From Phalacrocorax aristotelis (Eukaryota > Chordata > Aves > Suliformes > Phalacrocoracidae), in contig NC_134288.1 of assembly GCF_949628215.1 (NCBI RefSeq), positions 9,121,682 through 9,185,681 of the forward strand: a DNA stretch of 64,000 bases. Reading direction: 5' to 3'. Shown one piece after another: positions 1 to 11,800 of the stretch. Below the pieces are notes generated by a model. That model saw nothing but the letters and a program-made list of their open reading frames with translations, was not told the DNA's origin and did not search any database. Position numbers and translations under genes: made by a program. Positions within the stretch are counted from its first letter, which is position 1, and each line of letters opens with the position of its first letter.

Positions 1-962
1 AGGGCACTGCAGGGCACAGGCCACTTGGCCAGCGTGTCCCCAGAGCCACTAGCCCTGGCTGGGCCCTGGCAAAGGTGGCTGGCACGGTCTGCAGTGTGCG
101 AGGGAAGAGCCTTCGAGGAGGTGCCCGGGCAGATTTCCCACTCTCCCAGCAGCACGAAAAGACAGGGCCTTTTCCGGACCAGGGAGCCGGGTGCCAATGG
201 CAGTGGGGACCCCGTAACGTGGGAGGGCATTTCTGCACCCCTTCAGTGGCTTCACAACTCAGGTCCTGCCAGGGGTCCCTTCCTCATCTAGGGCACAGTG
301 CTGCAGCAAGGCTCTGCCCCAGCCCACCCGAGCAGAAAATGGGGGAGAAAGGAGGGGGCCAAAGGTGGCAAGATGGGCTGGGGTCCCTGGGGTCTTGCTG
401 GGGTGAGGGAGGGGACAACTGGGGGAGCCCAACCTGGTGCTGGTAGCCTGCCCCAGGCAGGGCTGGGGGTTTGGCAGGGGAGCAGGTGATGGGCCATGCC
501 CACTGTGCTGGGGCAGACAGGTCAGTACAGGGGGAAACCCTGGCCCCCTTCTCTGGGTGATGCTGGTGGCTCCAAGACTATTTTTCACCCCCTCCTTGCT
601 GACCCAGCTTGGGCAGGGGGAGGTGGGGGCTGTTGAGGGTGGGAGCACAACCACCCTTCTGCCAAGACTCTGGTGTCCCTCCCCAGAGGGCTTGAATTTC
701 TATCCTGGCTTTAGACCCACGTTTAATCCCCAGCTCTTGGCCAATAACATGTTGGCTAAATTAGGTAAAACGCACCTGTTGCCAATGAGCGGGGCCGGAT
801 TGCCACCGGGGAGCTGATAGGCTGCTGGGGCCGGGGGGCCAGTGGCTGGGGGCACGCCATGCGGCAGATACACTACAAATTGGGGTGCCACGGACACCAG
901 GGAGCTTCCTGGGACTTCTGCTGCAGGAGGTGGTGACTCCCTGGGGGAGGAAAGCAGCAGAA
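1..962 (+). promoter_or_regulatory. Upstream flank and putative promoter of TNNC2
   Basis: No gene is seen here. Sites expected of a skeletal-muscle promoter are present: a MEF2-like CTATTTTTCA at 578-587 (one mismatch to the consensus), an E-box CACCTG at 773-778, and CCAAT motifs at 741-745 and 782-786. I see no convincing TATA box, and the transcription start is not resolved. The muscle role is inferred from the adjacent gene. Confidence 0.4.
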
Positions 963-2580
963 ATGCCTTCAATGGTAAGAGTCCTCATGCTGCCATGAGC
1001 CGTGTGCTGCGTGCTGCATGCCGTGTGCTGGGGCAAGACTCGGCAGGGCAGGAGGCACGTGTCTGGGGAATCTGGGCTGCTGAGGCACCTCTGCGGATGG
1101 TGGCAAGGAGATAGTCCCCAGGGCTGGGCTGACCTAGGCAGGCGAGGGCAGGGAGGTATTGCAATGGCACGGGGTCCCGGTGGGAGAGACTCAGGGAGTG
1201 ACTGTGTTGCTGCCTGAGGGGCGCAGGAACCCAGGGACGCTAGATCATCCCTGACTGGAGCTCGGGGCTGTGCGGAGGTGGTGGTAGGGGGTGGCTGAAA
1301 GCTGAGTGCTGGGTCATGCGACACAGCATCGCCGTCGGCTCTGCAGCCACCTCGCACCTCCAGGAGAAACTTGATCGGGGCTGACAGGTGCCCATGGCCG
1401 CAGCCCTGCTGATCCCTATAAGGGGAGCCGAGGAGATCCCAAAAATAGCACTGCATGAGTGGGATGCCAAGGCTGCACCCAGCGACTGCGACCCCTGCGC
1501 CCTGGAGCCCCCTGGCTGGTGGGGGGCCCCAGGCAGGCAGCTTCTCATAGCCCTCTGCCCTTGCAGGTGGCTGGCTGGCACCACAGCTGCAGGGACTGCT
1601 GGGGGCCGTGGCTCACCCTGGCACAGCCCCATCCTCCAGCTGGGCAGGGGGTCTCCCCACACGTGTGCAAGGGGCTTGCAGGCGCACCATGGACATCCAT
1701 GGTGACTGTTCTCCTTTGCCTTGCAGACGGACCAGCAGGCTGAAGCCCGCGCCTTCCTCAGCGAGGAAATGATTGCGGGTGAGCGTGAGGGCAGCAGGCA
1801 CAGGGGCCAAACCTGTCCAAAGCATGGGGCCGTGCTCTGCCCTACTGCTGTGGCCCCATGCTGTGCGGTCCCTGGCCCTGACACCCCCCTTCCCTGCAGA
1901 GTTCAAGGCTGCCTTCGACATGTTTGATGCGGATGGCGGTGGGGACATCAGCACCAAGGAGCTGGGGACGGTGATGAGGATGCTGGGCCAGAACCCCACC
2001 AAGGAGGAGCTGGATGCCATCATAGAGGAGGTGGACGAAGATGGTGAGCAGCCCTCGGTGGCAGGTGGCGGGTGTTGGGTGGGCAGCTGGACCCACACTT
2101 GGCTTCCTCCCTGCAGGCAGCGGCACCATTGACTTTGAGGAGTTCCTGGTGATGATGGTGCGCCAGATGAAGGAGGATGCCAAAGGCAAGTCTGAGGAGG
2201 AGTTGGCCAACTGCTTCCGTATCTTTGACCGGTGAGTGGGGAGATGATACCTGTCTGCCCTTACCTGTGGGAGAGAGCGGGGCCGTATCCTGCCCTCACC
2301 CTACTGTAGGAACGCGGATGGGTTCATTGACATCGAGGAGCTGGGTGAGATCCTGAGGGCCACTGGGGAGCACGTCACCGAAGAGGACATAGAAGACCTG
2401 ATGAAGGACTCTGACAAGAACAATGATGGCCGCATTGACTTTGACGGTGAGCAACGGCCCTGGCCCTAGCCCAGTGCCTGCCCCGGCTGAGTGCCCGTGC
2501 TGCCTGCCCTGGCAATGGCAGTGGGCTGAGGCTGCTGCTCTCTTGCAGAGTTCCTGAAGATGATGGAGGGTGTGCAGTAA
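963..2580 (+). CDS. TNNC2: Troponin C, fast skeletal muscle
   Basis: This is the calcium sensor of the fast-fibre thin filament; it binds troponin I and T and releases actomyosin inhibition when calcium is bound. Six coding exons join without frame loss: 963-974, 1727-1778, 1900-2043, 2117-2231, 2310-2446 and 2549-2580, giving 163 residues. Four EF-hand loops are visible: [36 protein letters not shown] and [12 protein letters not shown], followed by the C-terminal MMEGVQ. Exon 1 codes only MPSM and ends exactly at ATG|gtaaga; chicken has MASM at the same place, which fixes the start. An ATTAAA poly(A) signal lies at 2781. The protein is almost identical to chicken TnC, with Arg for Lys before the third loop. 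Confidence 0.97.
1414..1448 (+). promoter_or_regulatory. Possible intron-1 muscle enhancer (CArG-like and MEF2-like pair)
   Basis: Inside TNNC2 intron 1, a CArG-like CCTATAAGGG lies close to CCAAAAATAG at 1439-1448, which differs from the MEF2 consensus CTAAAAATAG by one base. Paired SRF and MEF2 sites are common in muscle enhancers, and the sister gene TNNC1 is known to carry an intronic enhancer. Function here is inferred from motifs only. Confidence 0.3.
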
Positions 2581-2780
2581 GGGAGCAGACATTCCTCGGG
2601 CCAGCTGCTGTGCCCAGCCCTGCTCCATCACCACCTGGGGAGCAGCCGTTCAGCAGCGCCCGACCGCCAGCCACCTGTGCCAGCTGGGACCCTGCCCCAC
2701 ACCAGGACCCTGGTCTCACCCTGTCACTGGTGGCTGAGCTTTTCCTCCAGTCTGTCGCATGTGGTTTCAGTCTGAGCCTC

Positions 2781-2786
2781 ATTAAA
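2781..2786 (+). terminator. Poly(A) signal of TNNC2
   Basis: ATTAAA, about 200 nt past the TNNC2 stop codon. The sequence from here to the next gene at 3644 holds nothing I can recognise. Confidence 0.6.
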
Positions 2787-3643
2787 AGGGGAAAGGCTTG
2801 AGCTGCTGGTGCAGCGTTTTACTGGGTTCACATGGGAAGGGGGCCAGAGCACTGCTCCCCAGGAAGGGGGAACATGTTTGGGTGAGTGCCCCACACCCTA
2901 TGCTGGTCGGTGTCCCCCCACAGGGCCATGCCAGCAGGGCGCGGGGGCAGCACAGGGCTGCAGTTTCAGTTCCCACGGGCTGCTGGATGGGCGCCAGCAC
3001 TGAGCTCAGACTTTCCATATGGAATGGCCAGTTCACAAGCCAGCAGGCAAGGGAGCATGGCCGCAGCCCTGGTCCCAAGGGGCCCCAGCGGGCAGCAAAG
3101 CCCTGGGAGCCAGTGGCTCTGGGGGGCTGCTCCTGCCTTCCCCAGGGCAGGGCTGTGTGACCACAGGGGATCTGGGGAGCACCACTGCCTGCCATGCTTC
3201 AGGACCTACATGTCCCACCCATAAGGGCACAGGGAACCTGGCTGTAACATGTGGGAGCAGCAGCAGCAGCCCCCTCCCTGTGGGGTCAAGGCAATGCTGG
3301 AGCTCTGTGCCTGGACAGCCTGTGCTAGGCCGCTGTGCATCACTCCTCCCCAGGGACTCACTCCTTCCTGAGCACTTGCAGTGGCTCCACACAGCCTCTT
3401 TAGCTGGAAAGGAGCACAGTGAGGGGGACGAGGGGGGCACACTCCTCAGGCCAAGGCAAGGGGGGCCAGGGAGCGCCCAGCACATGAGAGGACAGTGGGA
3501 CCAACACTGTGCTGCTGGCAGGACGCAGGGACGCAGCTCAGAGCCCATCACATCCCTGCGGCACAGCACAAGGGGGAGCTGAGTGCCCCAGGGAGCCGGA
3601 GGCTGCTGCAGAGGGGCCAGGCCCTACACCATCCTCGTGGGGC

Positions 3644-4430
3644 ATGATGGCACCGGGCAGAGGGGAAGTGCGCCACGCGCAGGGGGCATCGGGGTCATGT
3701 GCAGCTGCCCAGGCGGCCCTCTGCAAGGCCACAGCCGGGCACCGGCAGCTGGTGCTGCAGCTCGGGGGCAGCGCTGACAGCCCCTGGCTGCGGGAGGAGC
3801 GGTACAGGAGGAGTGCGGAGGCCCGTGAGCTGAGCGCTGGTAAGGAGGAGGCTGCTGTCCCGGGCAGCGGGAAGGGGGTGGGCTCGGGGGCAGTGGCTGC
3901 CTTGCCCACCCCCCCGCCATGCAGCCACACTGGGGCTGGTGGAGGGGCTCTGGGACCACCCCGGCTCAGTGTTCCATCCCGTAGGGCTGCGGAGCGCACT
4001 TCTGGCAGGGCTGCGGCAGGCACCAGCAAGCCCCGAGGAACAGCGGGAGCTGGAGAGGCTGTGGGTGCTCTTCCTTTCCGCCCTGGAGCTCTTCCTGCAG
4101 GACCTGTGCCAAGCCCACCACCTCTGCCAGCTCTTCTCTGTGCAGGGGGATGGTACATCCCCACTGCGCACTGGGCTGGGGGCCCAGGGGTTGCTGAGCC
4201 GCAAGGGGAGCCGGCGAGGAGGGGGTCTTGCACAGCCCCCAGCCACCCCACACCTGGAGGAGGAGATGGAGCAGGTGAGGGCCATGCTGGCAGAGATGGA
4301 GAGCAGAGCCAACATCCCGCTGTGGACAGTGGAGGCCACACAGCCGGTGGGAACTGGCAGCACCACAGCTGCTGCGGCTGGGGTGGTTCGGGAGGGGCCT
4401 CGTACTGGGTACTGCTGCAGTGTGCTCTGA
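3644..4430 (+). CDS. RGS9-binding-protein-like protein with a C-terminal CAAX box
   Basis: Two exons, 3644-3839 and 3985-4430, join in phase 1 to give 213 residues (212 if the second of the two adjacent ATGs is used). The protein resembles RGS9BP/R9AP, which anchors RGS9-Gbeta5 at membranes. It has a leading helix followed by QLVLQLGGSADS (RGS9BP has LVLTVGGSADS), a middle helix LERLWVLFLSALEL, and a SNARE-like helix MEQVRAMLAEMESRANIPLW followed by TVEA, matching the family's NMEMKVNVPRWTVQA. RGS9BP ends in a transmembrane anchor. This protein has no such segment and ends YCCSVL, a prenylation-type CAAX box with an adjacent cysteine. AATAAA follows at 4606. I know of no human gene at this position between TNNC2 and UBE2C. 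Family membership is well supported; the RGS partner is not known. Confidence 0.8.
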
Positions 4431-4605
4431 CAGGAGAGGAGGTGTCAGGGCTGGCACACCCCATGCACACTCAGGCATCACAGAATAGGGGATAGGACCC
4501 TGCATACCCCCATGTTCCCTGGGCCCCCTGCCTGGGCAGGCAATGCTGGGGGCTGCCCCCACCCCACAGAGGGAATGGGACCAGCTCCAGCCACACTAAG
4601 TGTTA

Positions 4606-4611
4606 AATAAA
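4606..4611 (+). terminator. Poly(A) signal of the RGS9BP-like gene
   Basis: AATAAA, about 175 nt after the stop codon. The convergent UBE2C signal lies only 160 nt further on. Confidence 0.75.
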
Positions 4612-4770
4612 GCCCCTGTGAGCCCACAAGGGTTGGCGTCCTCTTCCTGCCCACGCTTGCAGAGGGGGCGGTGGGACCTGGGGCTGGGCTGACAGAGAGA
4701 AGGTGCCTCCAGGCACTCACAGGGTGCCAGTCTGCAACAAAACCTCCAGGAGAAAAGTTATAAACATGCA

Positions 4771-4776
4771 TTTATT
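4771..4776 (-). terminator. Poly(A) signal of UBE2C
   Basis: AATAAA on the minus strand (tttatt on the plus strand), about 130 nt past the UBE2C stop codon. Confidence 0.75.
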
Positions 4777-4902
4777 TATACATTAACTGTGGCTTGGACT
4801 GCAAAATTAACTTAAAAACAGCCTATGATACAGAAAGCTGGGAGGAGCGGCCAGAGAGGGAGTGGGCAGAGGCCCAGGTACGACTGGGAGAGGTGGTGTG
4901 GG

Positions 4903-6055
4903 TCAGGTTTCCTGGCTCTTGGCCTGCTTGGCGTACGTCTCCCGCACGTACTTCTTGTAGGCTGAGGAGAAAGGAGGGAGGGGAATTGGGCTGAGGGTCC
5001 CAGGGCAGCCGCGGGGCTGGGTGGGCAGTGGGGCGCAGTGGGGTCGGGGGGCTGCGCTGCTGCCCACCCCAGAGGGAGGAAGGGCGGAGAGGGGGATCTC
5101 TTCCTGGCACTCACCCACTTGGTTCTTCCAGAGCTCAGCAGCGTGTGTGTTCAGGGGGCTCTCGACATTTGGCTCTGGGAACAGGGGCTGGGTCAGCGGA
5201 TGAGTTTGGCCTAGACCCCTGAGCTCCACCACCCACAGCTCTGTGCTTGCTGGGGGGGAAGCCTCACTAAGGCTCCCCCCGGCACTGTGGCTGTAGCACC
5301 CACCTGCCAGCAGGCTCTGGATGGAGAGCAGGATGGTGCGGACGTCGTAGAGGGCCGACCACTTGTCCTTGAGGATGTCAAGGCAGATGTTGCCCTGGGT
5401 GTCAACGTTGGGGTGGTAGCAGGGCGTCAGGAACCTCACCGTGGGTGCGGTGTAGGGGTAGCCACTGGGGAACTCCAGCGACAGCCGGTACCGCAGCTCC
5501 TCGTAGGCCTGGGGACAGGAGTTAAGGGCGGGGGCCGCAGCCCCAGCCCCGGGGGAACAGGGGTGCGGGGGCAGCCGCGGCTGGGGGGGATGGGACTGAG
5601 ACCACCCGCAGCCCCGGCAGAGCGGGGTGGACCCAGGGTCCCGCCGGGCTGGTCGGGGCTGCTCACCGTGCCGGCGGCACCGTCGATGGTCCCGATCCAC
5701 TTGAAGAGGTTGTCGGACTCCGGGAAGGCGGAGATGCCTTTGTCACCAGACATCTACAGGGGCACAGCACGTCAGGGCGCCCCGGGACCCCTTCCGTTTC
5801 GGCCCCCGGAACCCCCGCCGCCGCCAGCCCGGCACCGAGACCCCACTCACCATGAGCGCCATCAGCTCCTGCTGCAGCCTGCGAGGGGAAACACACGTTA
5901 CCGGTCCGGTCCGGCGGGGCACAGGCCCCGGCCCCGGTCCAGGTCCCAGCTCACCTCTTCCCCACCGAGCCGCGGGCCGCCGTCGCCCCCGCCTCAGCCG
6001 CTTTGCGGGCGGCTACGCTAGGCACGGCGGCGGGGTCAGCGTTCTGCGAGGCCAT
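4903..6055 (-). CDS. UBE2C: Ubiquitin-conjugating enzyme E2 C (UbcH10)
   Basis: This is the E2 that works with the anaphase-promoting complex to start K11-linked ubiquitin chains on cyclin B, securin and similar mitotic substrates. Six coding exons on the minus strand (5955-6055, 5851-5878, 5667-5753, 5304-5508, 5115-5174, 4903-4961) join without frame loss to 179 residues, the human length. The UBC fold is clear: [18 protein letters not shown], then [16 protein letters not shown] with catalytic Cys114, then [21 protein letters not shown] is the RxxL destruction-box-like motif. The variable N-terminal extension ([10 protein letters not shown]) is kept. The gene lies head-to-tail downstream of DNTTIP1, as in mammals. 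Confidence 0.97.
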
Positions 6056-6470
6056 GGCTGTTCCTGGGGATGCTGGGAGACACACCCGCCTCCGGCCGCC
6101 GCCACTGCCCGGCAGTTACCGGGCGCTGAACGCGCCTCCCACACCCGGGCGGCGCCGGGCTCCACTCCTTCCTTCCCTCCCTCCCGCCCGCGGCTGCGCT
6201 GGGTGCAGGGCCCGGACCCCGCTGCGGCTCTCCCGGCGCGGAGCGGAGGCAAGCGGAGCGGAGGCGCCGATGCTGATGGCTCCCCAGTGCGGCGGCCCCG
6301 CCCCGCTCCCGCGCCCCGTTTGAATGTTCCCAACGTACGGCCCCATCGCCAATCAGCGCGCGGCCCGGTTCGAGCCGGCCAATCACCTCCTGCCGGCGAT
6401 GCGGCTACTACGGTAACCGGTGACTGACGCTGATGGGAGCCTCCGGGGAAGCGTCACGATTGGTCGCTGC
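6056..6470 (-). promoter_or_regulatory. UBE2C cell-cycle promoter (CHR and three CCAAT boxes)
   Basis: Upstream of UBE2C is a CpG-rich block with a CHR element TTTGAA at 6319-6324. CCAAT boxes lie at 6349-6353 and 6379-6383, and an inverted ATTGG lies at 6459-6463. The first two CCAATs are 30 bp apart, and the nearer one is 30 bp from the CHR. This is the arrangement known for G2/M genes bound by NF-Y and by DREAM/B-MYB-MuvB. No TATA box is seen. Confidence 0.7.
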
Positions 6471-6574
6471 CCGGCAAGGCGGAGCCACGGGTACCAGTGG
6501 GGCGTTAAAGGGCCAGACACCCTCCTCCAACCCTTCCCTTCCCCAGGAGGCGGCAGAGGCGAGTATAAAGCGGC

Positions 6575-6580
6575 TTTATT
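6575..6580 (-). terminator. Poly(A) signal of DNTTIP1
   Basis: AATAAA on the minus strand, only about 45 nt past the DNTTIP1 stop codon, so the 3' UTR is very short and ends close to the UBE2C promoter. Confidence 0.7.
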
Positions 6581-6621
6581 GGCGGCCCGGGGGTGGGGGG
6601 GGGCCCTCAGGGGTCGGGGCC

Positions 6622-9600
6622 TCAGGGCTCGGGGGGGGCCTCGGGGGGCAGCACATCACCCCCACGGCGAAGCGTCTCCATGTGCTTCTGCATCTTCTCC
6701 GTCATCCACGCTGGCGGGATGAAGGGCTTCAGCTCCTCCAGCCGCAGGTCGACAGAGTCCCTGGGGAGAGGTGGGGTGAGATGGAGGGACCCCAGCAATC
6801 ACCACTGATCCCCAAACAGCACTGAGCCCAAACTTCTGGCACCTACTAGAGACCCACGGCCAGCACTGAACCCAACCCCCCAGCACCCACCACGCACCCC
6901 TAGCCCCAACTCCAACCAGCACCAAGCCCCCAACCAGCAGAGTGGGGTCCCTCCGGCACAGGGGTCCCCTGCAGTGAGAGCAGCAAAGGTGGGCACAGCA
7001 GAGGCTGCCAGGGCAGCAGCCCCAGGCACAGCAGCACACACAGTGCCACTGCTTCGGTTCTCACCTGTAATCGTCACTGGCAGCCAAATCCCGAATGTCC
7101 TCTTCAATGAGAAGGTAGGCCTGCAGCACAAGGTTGGGGGGACATCTCAGGGCTGCTGCGTGCCCTCTCTGGCACCCATGAGGGGCAGGGAGGGCAGCAC
7201 TGTGTCCCACAACCCCACCTAGCGCAGAGCCGCTGCTCCCCACAGGAGCCAGCTGCGCCTCCTAGCCTGCGCTGCTTGCCCTTGTGTGCGCCTGAAGCCC
7301 GAGGGGCAGTGGACAGGCCTCCGTAGCACCCTGGGATCACCTCTGCCTCCACGCGCCCTGCCTAGCCTCCTGCCACAGCCGCCTTTCCCGCAGCACGCGC
7401 TCTGGCTTGCTGCTCCTCCGCCCGTCCTAGCCCTGCGGTGGGTCTCTGCGTGGTTCCTGCCGGCTGCAGGAGCCGCGAGCCCGGGCGTACTCACCATCTT
7501 TCCCCCAGTGGCCCTCATGTGCTGCTGCTCTGCCAGCCAGTGCTTATCTTGCGGGTCGGCTGCGTACTGCAATAAAGCAGCAAGGACCTAGCTGAACACA
7601 GGCAACAGACCTTCCGCTCTGACCACCCTCCTGCTGGGACGCTGCACCCCGCTCCAGCACTCCCTCAAATGTGTGTTGCCCCCCGTGGTGCTGCCCAGCG
7701 GGGGCTGCCAGAGGGAGGGCTCAGCTCTGCCTGCTGTTTCTCCAACCTCAAGCCCTGGCTTCAGGCAAACCCACCACCTTGGAGGCTGTGCTAAGCCATT
7801 AACTTATGTTCCAGTGTACTAGCCAGACTATGTTGTACATGCTCTAAGATAACAAACAAGGCGTGGGGGAGGAAGAAAACAAGTGAGCTGAAGCACACGC
7901 TCCCGATTCCCATCAGAAACCGTTTCTGAGCAAACCCCGAAGGAGGAAGTGTCCTGCTGCGGCATCTGACCTTAAAGAGGTGGGGATGCTTGATGTAGAG
8001 TCGCCCTCTTGTTCCTCCCATCCCGAGAGCTCTGAAAGAGGAACATGAAGGAGTGTTACACCTGTGCAGAGGGTGGCTGCAGCGGTATGGGGACACCTCC
8101 TCTCCTCCCCAAGCCCTTCCTACTGCTTTTGAGGCAGAGAAGCGAAGTGACGGGAGGAGCCTTACGGGCTCCTGCCTTGGAGACACCACCCTCCATCAAC
8201 AGGGCCATTCCTTACTTGTTTGCTCGAGATCCCAGCACAAAGGTTGTGGTTTCAGTCAGTCGGGATGGATCCCACTACAGAGCAATTGGAAAAGGGGCAA
8301 CATTAGAAATGAAGCTGGTGCTGGCCCATGCTCCATGAGCCTCAGCTCTCGGATGGGGAACCTCAGAACTGCCCCTAGCCTGGGAGGAAGGGAGCTGGCC
8401 ATAGGCCTCCAGACTTCTGTGGAGGAGGGAAGTTACATTCCCTCTGGGCTGATCTAAGCAGTTTCCCTCATGGGAAATGCTTGTGGGATCCTCCTGGCTA
8501 CTACTGTTCTACCCAGGTCACCTAACAGCGGCACCACACCGCAGAGCTACAGGCTACAGTGCCCAGGGGAGACAAGCAAAGGCCTCCAGGCACTTCGCTC
8601 CTCTTCTTGCTTCTCTCCTGCACTGCAGGGGCCTGTTGGGGCAGAGCACAGCGCGGCACTGTCCTCCGCTCCTGCAGCAGTAGGGCTCTGTGCTGGCGGA
8701 AGCAAAGGGGAGGAGAGGGTGAGCCCAGCAGTGTCGGCCAGCCAATACCTTTGGTCCATCCCTTCTCACGGGCTCAGAGACTTTGAGCTTCCATCTGAGG
8801 GGAAGAAAAATGCAGTAAGAACGAGTCCCTGTGGGACTACAGCAGTCACCACTGCAGCACCAGTAGCAGGGATTGAGCCTCAGCTCTTCCAGACCCACCT
8901 TTGTTCACACCCTCCATCCCCCCTGCAGTGCCCAGCTCTGGACACTCATCTTTACTGCACATTTTCCTCTCTCTGGCCACCAATATCCCACCACCACCTG
9001 TGTCTCACACTGCTCATTCTGCATGGCTCATCTGGACTTTTTCACCCTTTCAGGCCCATTTTAAAACCACTTCCTTGAAGGTCTTTGCCTCCTCAGGGGA
9101 ACAGCTCAGCCTAAAACCTTCCTCCCCTCCCTCCATCACTCCCCCTGCACCTCTCCTTTGTGTAGGAGGGGAAGGAGACCACAGGGTTTCTGTACTTCCT
9201 CATTCAGGCAGCCTCATTTCCCCCAGCCCTCCCAGGACAGGGGCTTTAGCTCAGGACCCATACTCACGCAGCCATGCCCGAGACCCCGCGATCATTTGAC
9301 AGACTCTGTCCTGGAGGCCTCCCCTTTCTCTGCATGGAAGAAATCCTTCAGTGAATCAGCTGTGCAGGCTGAGAGAACCCCCATGTTACCCATCCCCTCC
9401 CAGGGAAGCTGCTCTTTTTTGTCACGAGCAGAAATGCTGGCTGGCACAAAAGTGAGCACCTCCAAGGCACCCCGAAAGCCGCTTGTGCACTTGCACGTCC
9501 TCATATGTGGGAACGGCCAGGAATGAGGAGCAGGCTTCTCAAAACATAAAATCCCTTGTGCGGAAAACCCTCCTACCTTTTTGGGAACAGGGCTCCCTCG

Positions 9601-11501
9601 ACGATTCAGTTCCTCATCCATTTGCCGGGCACGCTGGAAGAGGAAAGGCAGTGGGATGAGCAGGACCCTTCTCCCCGCCAGGCAGGCAGGGCCCCACACA
9701 ACCAGCCAGCCAATCTCTCCTTTGCTGCGCTCGAGGCAGAGAGCACAAGCGTGCAGGGAAACACCGACCCCACCCTGTCTTGGTGAGAAGCACCAAACTG
9801 CGACAAGCAGCAACTGTGTCTAGGATTTTCATTGTCCTGTAGGTACCACTCCCTCCTAACCCCTGCCTCCTCGCTAGTGCACTAACAGACAGGAAGAGGC
9901 AGAGAACAAAGCAATTCCAACCCTCCTCCTCCATCTCCCGACTCTTACAAGCCATTCAAGCCTCTGGGAACAATAACGTTTACCTTTGGTACCACCTGCT
10001 CATGGGGCAACCTGGGAACAACCTTTCTGCCATCAGAGAACAGCAGTTTGGCCTGCAGGAGAAGAAAGAAGGGTTACCCGATTCTGGGTCCAGAGAGAGA
10101 CCTGCCAGCAGCCCTCACTTTCGTGTATCCACCTGAAAGCCCTGTAACAGGTCTGCATTCGGAGTGCCGCCATGCAGTGCTTTCACAGTCCGCAAGATGC
10201 AAAAGCACGATCTGTGCGTGATAAAGTCTGGGCAACTGGGACCAAAGCAAGATGTGAAAGAAAATAATCCCACCTCACTCCCCAAGGACTCTCTGACGGG
10301 TGCCAGGGGCCAGTCTCTGTGGAAGCTCCAGCTGTGCAACATGTGCCGATGGCAGCAGTGGAAAGCAGCAGCACGAGCTGCCCAGCCCTGACTGCTCTAC
10401 ACTTCCCAGTGAAAATGAAGCAAAACACAGCAGCCACAAAAGGGCTGTGAGTGTCCCCCAGCTAACGGCAAAGCCATTAAAAGTGATGTGTCCTAGCTGA
10501 GCCGCTCTGCTTGGCCAGGCACCAGGCTCTGCTGAGGGAGTGGAGCCCCTTGCTAGTGCCCACCTGCTCCAGGCAGCTCCGACAGGTCTCCTGGATGAGC
10601 TGCTCCGGGTCCACCTCCTCCCCAACGTTATCACGCACATTCATTGCCGCCTTCTGGAAAAACTGGAGAGGAGGCAGCAGGAGAGGGTTAGAGCCTGAGC
10701 CGCCAGGCAGTGTTGCGGCAGGCATGCGGGTCTCACTCCCATGCTGCACCCACACACCAGCGGCCATGAGACAGGCATGACAGCATCACACCGCACCTGG
10801 AAGTGGAGTTCTCTCCACACAGCCCACGATGGGATGGGGCGGCAAGGCCTGTCCCCACAGCTCTCACCTTCATGTACTTGTTGAAGACGGCCCGTATTTC
10901 CTCATTGATGCTGGGCTGCAGGACAGCTCGCAGCAGGTCCATGGACACGGCCGGGTCTGTGAAGCTGAAGGCAGAGGAGTCAGATGGGGGGCGCGGGACC
11001 CTCCTTGCTCCGGTCTGGTCTAACCCAGACCTTCCCCTCCGGTTTAGTGCCCAGTCCAGCCAGTCCGTTCTAGCCCAGTTCCTCTGTTCAACCTTCCCCC
11101 TCGGGTCTCTCTAGCCCAGACGCGCCCACCGCCACCCCTGCCAGCTCCAGCCCAGCCCGCTCCCCTTCCCGCCCGGCCCAGCTCAGCTCCCCGCCGCCCG
11201 ATCCCACCCCTCCGCCCCCACCGGCCCGGCCTCTCCGGTGGAGCCCGCGCTACCGCCCGTACCTGGTGGTCATCTGTGAGCGCCGGCCGCGCCGCTGCAC
11301 CTGCCGGTGCTTGATCATGATGTTCCAGGGGCTCTGCGGAACACACGCGTCAGCCGCCGCCGCCGCCGCCCGCCCGCCGTCCCCCCCGGCCCCGGCCCCA
11401 GCCCCCCGCCTCACCGTGCTGACCAGCTGTTCCTCGGCGCCGCCCGGCCCCTCCTCGCCCGGCGGTCCCGGCTGCTGCTCCGCATCGCGGGCGGCGCCCA
11501 T
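6622..11501 (-). CDS. DNTTIP1: Deoxynucleotidyltransferase terminal-interacting protein 1 (TdIF1)
   Basis: This nuclear scaffold protein belongs to the mitotic HDAC1/2 complex MiDAC and also binds terminal transferase. Thirteen minus-strand exons join in frame to 324 residues (human 329): 11415-11501, 11263-11333, 10868-10964, 10564-10662, 9984-10052, 9577-9633, 9268-9329, 8749-8794, 8216-8274, 7971-8031, 7495-7566, 7065-7120 and 6622-6760. The N-terminal dimerisation region is recognisable (SMDLLRAVLQPSINEEI, then AAMNVRDNVGEEVDPEQLIQ). An AT-hook-like KKRKGRPPG lies near residues 159-167. The C-terminal DNA-binding part has LGMGGTRGRLYIKHPHLFKY and AYLLIEEDIRDLAASDDY. The extreme C-terminus is proline- and glutamate-rich. 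The start is set by the first exon opening MGAARDAEQQ in a CpG island. Confidence 0.96.
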
Positions 11502-11800
11502 GGCGGCGGCCCCGGCCCCGGCCCCGGCCCGCGCCACCGGAAGCGCCGGGCCCAGCACACCTCATCGGCCTGCGACGCCCCGGCAGCGCGCCGGAAGTAA
11601 TGGCTGCCGTGGCAACAGGGAGGGTCTGCGGGGGTCTGGGCGGGGAATGCGGGAGCGAGTCCCGGTGCGGGGCCTGGAGGGATCACCTGGTGTGTCTAAG
11701 CGAGAGGCCGGCGGGGGACGTAGCCAAGGGCACCGGGGCCTCCCGCGGCAGCGGCCGGGCGCGGTGGGGCAGAGCAGCGAGCTGAACTCGAACAGCCCGA
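11502..11800 (-). promoter_or_regulatory. DNTTIP1 CpG-island promoter with ETS sites
   Basis: A very G+C-rich block contains a GGCCCC tandem run just upstream of the start codon. Two CCGGAAG-type ETS (GABP/ELK) sites lie at 11536-11544 and 11590-11598. This is typical of a TATA-less housekeeping promoter. The CpG-rich stretch also covers the first two exons from about 11050. Confidence 0.55.

Noticed and set aside
1699-1726. ATG|gt just before TNNC2 exon 2 as an alternative first exon
   Set aside because: It would leave an intron of only 25 bp; the MPSM exon at 963-974 fits the chicken protein.
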